Below, in pieces: positions 7,610-15,580 of a DNA stretch of 60,479 bases. Source of the DNA: an uncultured Clostridia bacterium (GTDB lineage Bacteria > Bacillota > Clostridia > Peptostreptococcales > Anaerovoracaceae); NCBI GenBank assembly GCA_934255545.1, contig CAKQOE010000010.1, forward strand, positions 1 through 60,479, in the 5' to 3' direction. Below the pieces are notes generated by a model. The model was given only the letters and a program-made list of their open reading frames with translations. It did not search any database and was not told the origin of the DNA. The position numbers and the translations under genes are program-made. Numbering within the stretch: position 1 is the stretch's first letter; each line of letters opens with the position of its first letter.

Positions 7610-8992
7610 TTACAAAAGCCTTTCAGAGTATATCCCTTCAAGCCCGTACCGCCTGACGCGCCGCTTTATCTCCTCAGGGTCTGTAGTGTACAGGCCCTTT
7701 TCTTTCATTCTCTCAAAATACTCCGCGCCTGCAAAAGTATACCGTGTTTTTAGCCCTTCCTCTGATTCCATCTGCCGGTTAGCAAAGGCTATCAGGTCAC
7801 CGGCAGCGAGCCCGTGCGGAAGTTCAAGAAGAGGCATGCCCTTTATGAGCCGCACGGCATTGTGACCGGCGAGGCTGCCCGTAGTTATCGCCTCGGTATG
7901 ACCTACGAAAAGTCCGGATTTCTCGCCGCCGCAGAAAAGATTATGAGCGCCCTTTACACGCATGCAGTTGTCGCGCTGCGCGACAGACAGATATCTTATG
8001 GAATTTCCTTTGCCGCCGGCATAAGGATCGGCATAGCGGGCGTTCTCAAAACCGGGGACGAGCCGCAGCTTATGAAGAGGAAAGAACGGCGTCATGAGCT
8101 TCGCGTAGCCCGTATCGAGCAGTATTATATTTTCGGCGTATTCGTCAAGCGCGTACTGTTGGCAGACCTTGAGATTCAGCTTGTCACGGTTTATGAGCTC
8201 CTTATCCAGAGGAATGACCGCGACACCGGTCTCATCGAGCATGCGGACGATATCATCAGAAAGCGATGCCTTTTCAAGCTTGCACGATCCGCTGAAAGCG
8301 CCAAAAGCGCCGTCAGATCGCTGACCCATGATGTCTTCCAGTCCTAACTTTTTAGTTATGCTGACGCGCGGCCCGAAAGCTGCGCAGCGCAGTATGCACA
8401 TAGCGCACCCTGAACCGTAGGTCAGGCAGTTTCCCATAGGACCGGTCGATCCTGTCGTGTCTATGAATACATCGCCTTCGATAGTCTCGCCGTCAGCCGT
8501 GCTGACGCTCTTTACGAGCTTCGTTCCGTCAGGTATTTCTTCATACTCAACGTCAGTCACGCGCGACATCAGATGTATCTCGATGCCCATTTCCTGTACC
8601 AGCTTTCTGACTGCAGGCTCGACTTTTATCACATCGTACAGGCTCGCGTGCTTATGCCCCGGAAAGTCGATGCCACGATGCCGTGAAAGCCTGTCGGTTA
8701 TCGCAAAAAGCTCGCTCGCGCCCAGAGCGATATTTTCCTCAGCGCCGACGAACCGTCCGTTGTTTCTCATGATGCCGCCGACGTTTCCCAGCCCCAGCAG
8801 CAGATCGGTCTTTTCAATAAGGATCACATCAGCGCCCGCCTTGCAGGCAGACAGCGCCGCAGCAATACCCGACCATCCGCCGCCCGTGACGACGACGCGG
8901 CGTTTTGCGTCATATGATGCGCTGTGCGCATCCGAAGTTTTGAAAATATCAGTATGATTCATTACAGGATCATTCATTACAGGATCATTCAT
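7610..8992 (-). CDS. FAD-dependent oxidoreductase
   Basis: This 460-residue protein is of the FAD_oxidored type: it has an FAD-binding strand-loop-helix (VVVTGGGWSGIAAALSA, about residues 33-49), followed by L-I-E-K and GNVGGIMRNNGRF. The acidic C-terminal part lacks a recognisable second cofactor domain, so the substrate is unknown. Three in-frame ATGs open the gene because a 15-base unit coding M-N-D-P-V is repeated; GGAGG six bases ahead of 8992 supports the outermost one. The gene is divergent from rluB and ends near a convergent esterase. Confidence 0.85.
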   Translation of the reverse strand: MNDPVMNDPVMNHTDIFKTSDAHSASYDAKRRVVVTGGGWSGIAAALSACKAGADVILIEKTDLLLGLGNVGGIMRNNGRFVGAEENIALGASELFAITDRLSRHRGIDFPGHKHASLYDVIKVEPAVRKLVQEMGIEIHLMSRVTDVEYEEIPDGTKLVKSVSTADGETIEGDVFIDTTGSTGPMGNCLTYGSGCAMCILRCAAFGPRVSITKKLGLEDIMGQRSDGAFGAFSGSCKLEKASLSDDIVRMLDETGVAVIPLDKELINRDKLNLKVCQQYALDEYAENIILLDTGYAKLMTPFFPLHKLRLVPGFENARYADPYAGGKGNSIRYLSVAQRDNCMRVKGAHNLFCGGEKSGLFVGHTEAITTGSLAGHNAVRLIKGMPLLELPHGLAAGDLIAFANRQMESEEGLKTRYTFAGAEYFERMKEKGLYTTDPEEIKRRVRRYGLEGIYSERLL

Positions 8993-9022
8993 ATCAGGCC
9001 TCCGTATATAAAGGTATCATAT

Positions 9023-9039
9023 GAGCTGCCGGGCAGCTC
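9023..9039. repeat. Small GC hairpin, CGG-loop class
   Basis: A 7-bp stem (gagctgc/gcagctc) closes a CGG loop, just upstream of the FAD oxidoreductase ribosome binding site. Unlike most members it may lie in a 5' leader. Confidence 0.7.
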
Positions 9040-9211
9040 GCGGCTGTTGTATATTACTTCATAATATAATCATATTGAATGCAGCCCGGATCTGTGACTC
9101 ATATTTTCATGACGCAAATATAAATGAAAAATAAACAGGATATAGCAAACGCAGAAGATACATGTTAAAATAAAAACAAAAAATAAATCTAAAGAAGGAA
9201 AAATTTATAAG

Positions 9212-9913
9212 ATGAGACTTAACAAATATATAGCCCATTCAGGCGTTTGCTCTCGCCGTAAGGCCGACGAGCTCATAGAGCAGGGAAAGGTCACAGTAAA
9301 CGGTGCAGTAGCGCAGACAGGCTATGATGTGCTTGACGGCGACGTCGTTGCAGTAAACGGAAGCCCGATAAAGCCCGAAAAGCGCCTTGTGTACTACATG
9401 CTCAACAAGCCGACAGGCTACATAACGACTGTTGATGACGAGCAGGACAGACCGACTGTTATGGATCTGCTTGACGATATAAATGAGCGCGTGTACCCGA
9501 TAGGCCGTCTCGACTACAACACATCAGGCATGCTCCTGCTGACGAACGACGGTGATCTCGCATTCAAGCTCACGCACCCGAACCACAACGTTTTCAAAAC
9601 ATATATCGCCGAGGTGGCAGGATTTCTGACTATGTCTGAAGCCAAAAAGCTCGAGCGCGGTGTAGATATCGGCAAACACATTACAGCGCCTGCCCAGGTC
9701 GATATCATAAGCCAGTCAGACTCGACGTCAGTAGCTCAGATAAAGATCTCAGAAGGCAAGAACCGCCAGGTAAGAAGGATGTTCGAAGCAGTAGGCCACA
9801 GAGTCGTAGCGCTCGAAAGGACAGCCATCGGAAACATGAAAATGGCGCATCTCAGACAGGGCCAGTACAGAAGGCTCTCGCACAACGAGATAGAGTATCT
9901 GAAAAGTCTGTAA
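9212..9913 (+). CDS. rluB: 23S rRNA pseudouridine synthase, RluB/RsuA family
   Basis: This 233-residue enzyme isomerises uridine to pseudouridine in rRNA. An N-terminal S4 RNA-binding domain (MRLNKYIAHSGVCSRRKADE) is followed by the catalytic domain with the RsuA-family motif GRLDYNTSG, whose aspartate (about residue 100) is the catalytic residue, and by GKNRQVRRM near the end. Length and motif fit RluB/YpuL rather than RluC/D, but RsuA/RluE-type targets cannot be excluded by reading alone. RBS AGAAGG precedes ATG 9212. Confidence 0.88.
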   Translation: MRLNKYIAHSGVCSRRKADELIEQGKVTVNGAVAQTGYDVLDGDVVAVNGSPIKPEKRLVYYMLNKPTGYITTVDDEQDRPTVMDLLDDINERVYPIGRLDYNTSGMLLLTNDGDLAFKLTHPNHNVFKTYIAEVAGFLTMSEAKKLERGVDIGKHITAPAQVDIISQSDSTSVAQIKISEGKNRQVRRMFEAVGHRVVALERTAIGNMKMAHLRQGQYRRLSHNEIEYLKSL

Positions 9914-9936
9914 GCCGCTGCGCCGGCGAAAGGAAA

Positions 9937-9952
9937 GGTCCGTCACCGGACC
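9937..9952. repeat. Small GC hairpin, TCAC-loop class
   Basis: A 6-bp stem (ggtccg/cggacc) closes a TCAC loop, in the gap between rluB and mnmM. Confidence 0.75.
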
Positions 9953-10041
9953 GGAAGAGCTTCGCACATACGCAGTCAGAACAGCATTTTGAGATAGCGG
10001 GGAAAAGAATTAAATATCTGAAAAGAAGGAAGAATGAAACA

Positions 10042-10689
10042 ATGGAAGAGGAGAAGAACAATCTTATAGTAAAAACAACAGCGCTTGTTATGGACATAGT
10101 TTCATCATATATAAATGAAGGCGATTTTGTTATCGACTGCACCATGGGAAACGGAAACGATACGCTTTCGCTTGCAAAGCTTACAGGCGCAGACCACGGA
10201 GCAGAGGGCGCGCTCGTATATGCGCTGGACGTTCAGGACAAGGCGATAGAAAAAACTGAGGCGCTGCTTAAGGAAAACGGCATAGAAGATCCCGAAAGCA
10301 AAGGTATACGCCTCATAAAAGATTCGCATGTAAATCTTACAAAATATATAGAAGCTGCAGGCAGACAGCCTTCAGCCATAATATTCAACCTCGGCTTCAT
10401 GCCGGGTCAGGACAAGTCGATACTGACATCTGTCGATACTACTATGCAGGCTGTAGAAGCGGCGCTTGATAATATAATGGAAGACGGTATCATATCAGTA
10501 GTTACGTACTGCGGACACCCGGAGGGAAGAGAAGAACATGACAAGCTTCTCGAATATTTTGCCGCACTTCCGTCAAAGAGATATCATGTCGCGTTTTTCG
10601 ATATGATAAACCAGAAAAAGACAGCTCCGTCAGTATTTTTTGTTACAAGAAAGAAAAGAAAGAAGAAGGCGGCGCCGGCAGCACAGTAG
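10042..10689 (+). CDS. mnmM: tRNA (mnm5s2U) methyltransferase MnmM (YtqB family)
   Basis: This 215-residue class I SAM-dependent methyltransferase belongs to the family long called rRNA methylase YtqB and more recently assigned as MnmM, which methylates 5-aminomethyl-2-thiouridine at the tRNA wobble position. Visible motifs are the SAM loop VIDCTMGNGNDTLSLA (about residues 30-45), the family block IIFNLGFMPGQDKSILT (about 113) and VVTYCGHPEGREEHD (about 153). It is slightly longer than the Bacillus protein because of a lysine-rich, alanine-rich tail. It follows rluB in the same direction, so two RNA-modification genes are neighbours here. Confidence 0.88.
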   Translation: MEEEKNNLIVKTTALVMDIVSSYINEGDFVIDCTMGNGNDTLSLAKLTGADHGAEGALVYALDVQDKAIEKTEALLKENGIEDPESKGIRLIKDSHVNLTKYIEAAGRQPSAIIFNLGFMPGQDKSILTSVDTTMQAVEAALDNIMEDGIISVVTYCGHPEGREEHDKLLEYFAALPSKRYHVAFFDMINQKKTAPSVFFVTRKKRKKKAAPAAQ

Positions 10690-10813
10690 CTGTTTTTCAG
10701 ACAAAGGATTTTAAACCGTCTGGCCGGGCGGTATTAAAATACACATGCTGTAAGTGCGGCATGTATGCGCACGGGAACGGGCCCTCAGGGTCTGATGAGG
10801 AGGTTTAAGAGTG

Positions 10814-11254
10814 ATGAATAACGAAGAACTCAGAGAAAAGCTCAAAGCTATACTTTCTGACAGAGCGGCAGAGGGCGAGCAGCCTAAAGGCGACATACAG
10901 GTACTTGAGCCGGAGTTTGTAGATTATGACGACGAAGGCTGGCTGACGGTCGATTTCCTTCCGCAGGACTGGCAGAAAAACGGTATAAATGTCGTGCAGG
11001 GCGGTATACTCGGCTACATGCTGGACTGTGTTTTCGGTCCGTTTGCATTTATAGTCAGTGAGAAAAAGCTTGCAGGAACGATAGATACCACAACAAACTT
11101 CCTGCGCCCTGTCATAGCGGACGGCAGAAAGATACGCGTAAAGGCTCGCATGATAACGAACGCAAAGCGCATGATGCACGCAGAAGGCATATTATACAAT
11201 GCCGATGGAAAAGTTGCAGTCACAGCGTCTACGAACCTGATGAAAAGCGTGTAA
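10814..11254 (+). CDS. PaaI-like hotdog-fold thioesterase
   Basis: About 146 residues with the hotdog block NVVQGGILGYMLDCVFGPFA and a later D-T-T-T-N-F-L-R-P strand, as in PaaI/YbgC-like acyl-CoA thioesterases. Such enzymes hydrolyse small acyl- or aryl-CoA esters; the substrate here is unknown. The Shine-Dalgarno AGGAGGT (10798-10804) can serve GTG 10811 or ATG 10814; I prefer the ATG. The next gene is convergent, with a shared terminator. Confidence 0.83.
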   Translation: MNNEELREKLKAILSDRAAEGEQPKGDIQVLEPEFVDYDDEGWLTVDFLPQDWQKNGINVVQGGILGYMLDCVFGPFAFIVSEKKLAGTIDTTTNFLRPVIADGRKIRVKARMITNAKRMMHAEGILYNADGKVAVTASTNLMKSV

Positions 11255-11278
11255 GTGTACAAAAAACTGAAATTACAT

Positions 11279-11311
11279 CAAAAAGGACGCTAAGCAGCGC
11301 CCTTTTTGTTT
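11279..11311. terminator. Bidirectional terminator
   Basis: A 13-base stem (caaaaaggacgct/agcgccctttttg, one mismatch) with loop aagc has A-rich and T-rich ends, so it can serve both convergent genes. Confidence 0.75.
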
Positions 11312-11328
11312 GCAATAAAGTATATATT

Positions 11329-12003
11329 TTAAAATATTTCTGATGAACGTATGCGCCTGATGCCGCTTTCTGTGATCATGACGTCACATGGTCTGTCTGT
11401 TTCTTCTGAAGGAACGGAACTGATGACCTGCATATCGTAAGCGAGCGCGGCGATCAGCGGGATACGCGCGCCTGTGCCATGTTCCTCTCCTGCTGCTATG
11501 AACCTGTCGTAGCAGCCTTTACCGAAGCCTATGCGGTTTCCGGCTGTGTCGAACGCTACGCCGGGCATGAGTATCACGTCGATATCGTCAAGCGCTGCGA
11601 CGGCGCACTGCGCGGGAACGGGTTCCGGGATGCCGAGCTTTGAGATGACAAGGTCGTCGTATGAGTCCACTATACACGGGATGATATTGAAATCGCTGTC
11701 AGTAAAAGGCAGCACGAGCCTGTATCCCGCTTCAAGTATTTTTTTATTGAGTTCATGCGTCGGAAATTCGTTTTTGTAAGACATGTAAGACATTACGGTA
11801 AACCTGCGTGCGCCCGGCGCCTGGGCGCCGGTACCGCGCTGCGGCGCGGAATGCTCAGCCGCGGCTGCGGCTGCTGTTTTGAGGAGATCCATTATTATTG
11901 GAACAGTTTCGGTTTCTGTATTTTTTATGTATTCGGGCAGGAGAGAGGCGCGCTTTTTAAGCATTTCGCGTCTGAGCTCCTGTTTTTTTTCATGTGCAGT
12001 CAT
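11329..12003 (-). CDS. 5-formyltetrahydrofolate cyclo-ligase
   Basis: The enzyme converts 5-formyl-THF to 5,10-methenyl-THF using ATP, returning a storage folate to one-carbon metabolism. The diagnostic C-terminal motif is visible as G-F-G-K-G-C-Y-D-R, with MPGVAFD just before it and EETDRPCDVMIT near the end. An unusual Ala/Gly/Pro-rich insert (about residues 52-70) sits where family members go directly into the T-V-M-S-Y strand; its DNA is a set of GC palindromes (about 11810-11860). The start is ATG 12003 with AAAGGA in front; the earlier ATG at 12027 has no good site. Confidence 0.9.
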   Translation of the reverse strand: MTAHEKKQELRREMLKKRASLLPEYIKNTETETVPIIMDLLKTAAAAAAEHSAPQRGTGAQAPGARRFTVMSYMSYKNEFPTHELNKKILEAGYRLVLPFTDSDFNIIPCIVDSYDDLVISKLGIPEPVPAQCAVAALDDIDVILMPGVAFDTAGNRIGFGKGCYDRFIAAGEEHGTGARIPLIAALAYDMQVISSVPSEETDRPCDVMITESGIRRIRSSEIF

Positions 12004-12354
12004 TTTTATATTCCTTTCTTCACACAATCAACATGTTGCAGTTGTATATTTATTATGTTACGGATATGTTTCTGTGGTATATATCAGCCGTAATTTACGG
12101 AAGCATATATCGTTTTGGCGTTCCGTATGTCGAATGATATCGAAAAAAGCATGCGTTACGCGTGTATTTATGATAAAATATATTATGTGTGTCTTCGGGG
12201 GTGACAGCCGGGACGGCTGCACAGGCACATTTTTTTAATATATTACCGGTATATTTACTGTTGAAAACATATACTTGACAAGCTGCTTTTCAGTCATTTT
12301 AGCATGAAAGAGGCGGCTGTTGAATACGTTATTGCTAAACAGAAAGGATAATTG
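12004..12354. other. Intergenic region between divergent genes (351 bp)
   Basis: It holds a perfect small palindrome (ccgtaa-t-ttacgg, 12088-12100), a GC hairpin cagccg-gga-cggctg (12205-12219) followed 9 bases later by a T-run that could end a short transcript, and a possible ftsE promoter at 12275-12303. I see no gene in it. Confidence 0.6.
12275..12303 (+). promoter_or_regulatory. Possible promoter of the ftsEX operon
   Basis: A perfect TTGACA is separated by 17 bases from TTTAGC. The -10 box is poor, so this is tentative. Confidence 0.4.
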
Positions 12355-13233
12355 ATGATTCAGTTAAAAAAGGTCACCAAGCAGTACGGTGACAATTTCG
12401 GTCTTTCTGATGTTAATATAAAGATCAACGACGGCGAGTTCGTCTTTCTCGTAGGCCCCAGCGGCGCGGGAAAGTCGACCTTTATAAAGCTGATACTCAA
12501 GGAGATCGAGCCCGATGAGGGCAGCATATATTTTGACGACATGGAGGTCACATCCATGTCAAACAGACTTGTGCCGATGTACAGGAGAAATATCGGCATA
12601 GTGTTCCAGGACTTCCGGCTTCTTCAGAAGAAGACCGTCTATGAAAATGTAGCGTTTGCTATGGAGGCTGTGCATCAGAAGCGCAAGCTCATAAAAAAGC
12701 AGGTGCCGCATATACTGAAGCTTGTCGGCATAAGCGAAAAGGCTGACAGGTATCCGCACGAGCTGTCCGGAGGCGAGCAGCAGAGAGTCGCTATTGCCCG
12801 GGCTATCGTAAACAACCCTAAGGTGCTCATCGCAGACGAGCCTACTGGAAACCTTGACCCTGAAAAATCATGGGAGATAATGAATCTGCTCAACCAGATA
12901 AACATGCGCGGAACTACCGTAGTAATGGTAACTCACGAAAAGGATATCGTTGACAGGATGGGGAAGCGCGTTATACAGATAGAGGCAGGAAAGGTCGTAA
13001 GAGACGACCAGTCAGGCTCGTACATAGAAGATTCAAAGCCTGATCCGACGCTGGAAAAGAAAAAAGGCATGATGGCTCATCACGCGAAGCAGAAAAAATA
13101 TCAGGAAAAGCTCAAAAAACTCGGTATAAGGATGCAGTCAGACGAGACACGCCGCATATCTACCGAAGAAATGATGAGACAGATAGCTGAGCTTGAGGAT
13201 CATGTAAATGATGAAGGAGGTGATATCTTTTGA
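12355..13233 (+). CDS. ftsE: Cell division ATP-binding protein FtsE
   Basis: FtsE is the cytoplasmic ATPase of the FtsEX complex, which turns ATP hydrolysis into activation of a cell-wall hydrolase outside the membrane. Walker A (GPSGAGKST, residues 34-42), the signature LSGGEQQRVAIARA (about 139) and Walker B (VLIADEPTGNLDP) are all intact. The protein is about 292 residues, some 60 longer than usual: after the ABC domain it carries a charged tail (from about residue 230) rich in Lys, Glu and Met with helix-forming potential. It overlaps ftsX by 4 bases and is followed by the M23 hydrolase, the usual partner set. ATG 12355 is chosen over TTG 12352. Confidence 0.95.
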   Translation: MIQLKKVTKQYGDNFGLSDVNIKINDGEFVFLVGPSGAGKSTFIKLILKEIEPDEGSIYFDDMEVTSMSNRLVPMYRRNIGIVFQDFRLLQKKTVYENVAFAMEAVHQKRKLIKKQVPHILKLVGISEKADRYPHELSGGEQQRVAIARAIVNNPKVLIADEPTGNLDPEKSWEIMNLLNQINMRGTTVVMVTHEKDIVDRMGKRVIQIEAGKVVRDDQSGSYIEDSKPDPTLEKKKGMMAHHAKQKKYQEKLKKLGIRMQSDETRRISTEEMMRQIAELEDHVNDEGGDIF

Positions 13234-14123
13234 TAAAATCTTTCTTCTATTCGCTTAAGCAGGCGCTTGTCCAGCTGAACAGAAACAAGACTATGGCGCT
13301 GACATCACTGTTTTCGATAACGGCGATGCTGCTCATACTCGGTATGTTCTTTATACTGGTAGTAAATGTAAACCTGCTCACAGAGAGCGCAAAGGATCAG
13401 TTCGACATGGTCGAAGTGTACATGTTGGATGATGCGACTGACGATCAGATAAATACGATAATGGATTCTGTAAAGACGCTTGATTATACTGACACTGTCG
13501 AATTCCTCGACAAGGACGATGCCATGAATGAAATGAAGGACCGCTGGGGAGATAACGGATATCTGCTCGACGGACTTCAGGAAAACCCTCTGCCGCGTTC
13601 CATAAGGATAACGCTTAAAAACATAGAGGATTCGCAGGAGCTTGTCGATTACGTAAGCAACTTCGAGGGGATCGAGAAGGTCAAGTACAATCAGTCTGAG
13701 ATAAACAAGATACTTAAGATAACAAACAGCATTCAGGTAGGCGCACTTGTAATAATCGTGTTCCTGATATTCGTTTCGATAATAGTCGTATCAAATACAG
13801 TCAAGCTTACGGTGCTCGCGCGCGGACGCGAGATAAGCATAATGAAGTATGTAGGTGCGACTAACTGGTTCATAAGAGGACCGTTCCTTATAGAGGGCAT
13901 CATAATCGGCATACTCGCCGCACTCATATCAGCAGGCGTTATATGCGGTCTGTACTCGCTTATCATTGCAAATATAAGCGAGCAGATGCTCGTAATGTTC
14001 TCAACAGGTCTTGTACCTGTTGCGTTCATGACTGAAAACCTCATAGTCATATTCCTTGCGCTTGGCGTGAGCATAGGAGCTATGGGAAGCATGATCTCTA
14101 TGAGAAGGTTCCTTGACACGTAG
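13230..14123 (+). CDS. ftsX: Cell division permease-like protein FtsX
   Basis: This 297-residue membrane protein has one N-terminal helix (about 22-45), an extracellular domain of about 120 residues, and three C-terminal helices, the FtsX layout. The phrase VSNTVKLTVLARGREISIMKYVGAT is typical of the FtsX/MacB-like permease core. It is the membrane half of FtsEX and passes the conformational signal to the M23 endopeptidase encoded next. Translation starts at TTG 13230, overlapping the ftsE stop, with GGAGGTGAT in front, so the two are translationally coupled. Confidence 0.93.
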   Translation: MIKSFFYSLKQALVQLNRNKTMALTSLFSITAMLLILGMFFILVVNVNLLTESAKDQFDMVEVYMLDDATDDQINTIMDSVKTLDYTDTVEFLDKDDAMNEMKDRWGDNGYLLDGLQENPLPRSIRITLKNIEDSQELVDYVSNFEGIEKVKYNQSEINKILKITNSIQVGALVIIVFLIFVSIIVVSNTVKLTVLARGREISIMKYVGATNWFIRGPFLIEGIIIGILAALISAGVICGLYSLIIANISEQMLVMFSTGLVPVAFMTENLIVIFLALGVSIGAMGSMISMRRFLDT

Positions 14124-14209
14124 TAAGCACGCGCTTACACGCATGATATCAGGCCCGCAGGGTCCGATGGTACGTAATATCACACGCAGCATAACCGGAG
14201 GTTTGATAA

Positions 14210-15361
14210 ATGAACGGATACAACAGATATAAAAGAGCGCTGGCGTGCGTGCTTACAGTCGCGATTTCAGTCAGTATGATCACGGCTACGGCAAGCGCGA
14301 GCACATCTTCGAAGCTCAAAAATGTAAAAGGCCAGATAAGCAGCGCGCAGAGCCAGCTTAATGAAGGCAAGAAAAAGGCTAACCAGCTTGTTTCACAGCT
14401 CGATGACCTTAATGACCAGATAGCTGATATAGAAGGCGATATAGCGCAGATAGGTCAGAATATAGACGCTAAAAAGGCTGAGATATCAGCTGCCCAGCAG
14501 AAGCTCAATGAGACAGAGGCGAGGATGGAACAGCAGAACGACGATCTTAATCAGCGCCTCAGAGTCATGTATATGAACGGCGGTACGGGAACGCTTGAGA
14601 TACTTCTCGGCTCTGCGAGCATATCTGATTTTCTGACAAACATAGATATGGTCCAGAGGATATACGATAACGACATGGATATCCTTCAGCAGATAAAAGA
14701 CCAGTACGCTGAGATAGAAAAGCAGAAGCAGACGCTTGAATCACTCAAGGCGCAGCTCGAGGATGAACAGCAGCAGCAGAAAGCAAAGCAGAGCGAGCTG
14801 GAACAGCAGAAGAGCAGCGTTCAGGAGCTTCAGGCGAAGGTGGCGGCCGACAATGACGCGCTCTCAGCCCAGATAGACGAGCTCAACGATGAAGCAAATG
14901 AACTGACTGCAGAGCTGCAGAGGCAGCAGGCTGCCAAGCAGATAAGCTCAAGCGCTACGTCTACATACGGCGGAGGCGTTATGGGATGGCCTGTTCCGGG
15001 ATATACGAGCATAAGCTCCCCTTACGGCTACAGAACGCATCCTATACTTCATACGAAGAAGTTCCACTCAGGACTCGACATACCTGCTCCTAAGGGCACG
15101 TCTATAGTAGCTGCAAACGCAGGAACTGTAATATTCGCCGGCACAAAAGGCGGCTACGGCAACTGCATCATGGTGGACCACGGCGGCGGCATAGTTACGT
15201 TATACGGTCACTGCAGCTCGCTTGTAGCGTCTGTCGGTCAGACGGTCAGCCGCGGTCAGACTATAGCAAAGGTAGGCAGCACAGGCCAGTCTACAGGAAA
15301 CCACTGCCATTTTGAGGTAAGAGTAAACGGTTCTACGGTAAGCCCGAACTCTTATCTGTAG
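14210..15361 (+). CDS. Murein hydrolase activator / M23 endopeptidase of FtsEX
   Basis: This 383-residue exported protein has a signal peptide (residues 1-30, ending in T-A-S-A-S), a long coiled coil (about 35-245, rich in Gln, Lys and Asp) and a C-terminal M23 domain with HSGLDIPAPKGT and HCHFEV, which supply the zinc ligands. This is the architecture of PcsB/CwlO/EnvC-type proteins that bind the FtsX outer domain through the coiled coil. The zinc site looks intact, so it can be catalytic itself, unlike EnvC. It is the third gene of the ftsEX operon. Confidence 0.93.
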   Translation: MNGYNRYKRALACVLTVAISVSMITATASASTSSKLKNVKGQISSAQSQLNEGKKKANQLVSQLDDLNDQIADIEGDIAQIGQNIDAKKAEISAAQQKLNETEARMEQQNDDLNQRLRVMYMNGGTGTLEILLGSASISDFLTNIDMVQRIYDNDMDILQQIKDQYAEIEKQKQTLESLKAQLEDEQQQQKAKQSELEQQKSSVQELQAKVAADNDALSAQIDELNDEANELTAELQRQQAAKQISSSATSTYGGGVMGWPVPGYTSISSPYGYRTHPILHTKKFHSGLDIPAPKGTSIVAANAGTVIFAGTKGGYGNCIMVDHGGGIVTLYGHCSSLVASVGQTVSRGQTIAKVGSTGQSTGNHCHFEVRVNGSTVSPNSYL

Positions 15362-15427
15362 CGTTAAAAAATATTTAAAAAGTATATATTATATATAAAT
15401 GATAATATATGCGGTAAATGCAGGCAA

Positions 15428-15460
15428 AGCGGCGCGCATCCTATATACGCGCCGCTTTTT
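15428..15460 (+). terminator. Rho-independent terminator of the ftsEX operon
   Basis: A 9-bp stem (agcggcgcg/cgcgccgct) is followed by TTTTTG. Confidence 0.8.
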
Positions 15461-15499
15461 GCGTAGGCTATGACAGATCGCGCAATGATGATCGCGCCG

Positions 15500-15514
15500 C
15501 TGCGCCCGGCGCAG
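15500..15514. repeat. Small GC hairpin, CCG-loop class
   Basis: A 6-bp stem (ctgcgc/gcgcag) closes a CCG loop, upstream of recJ. Confidence 0.7.
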
Positions 15515-15580
15515 GAAATGCATGGAAGCATCAGTGCGGTATAATGATCATTGTTTCAGGTAAAGGGATAAATATCGATT

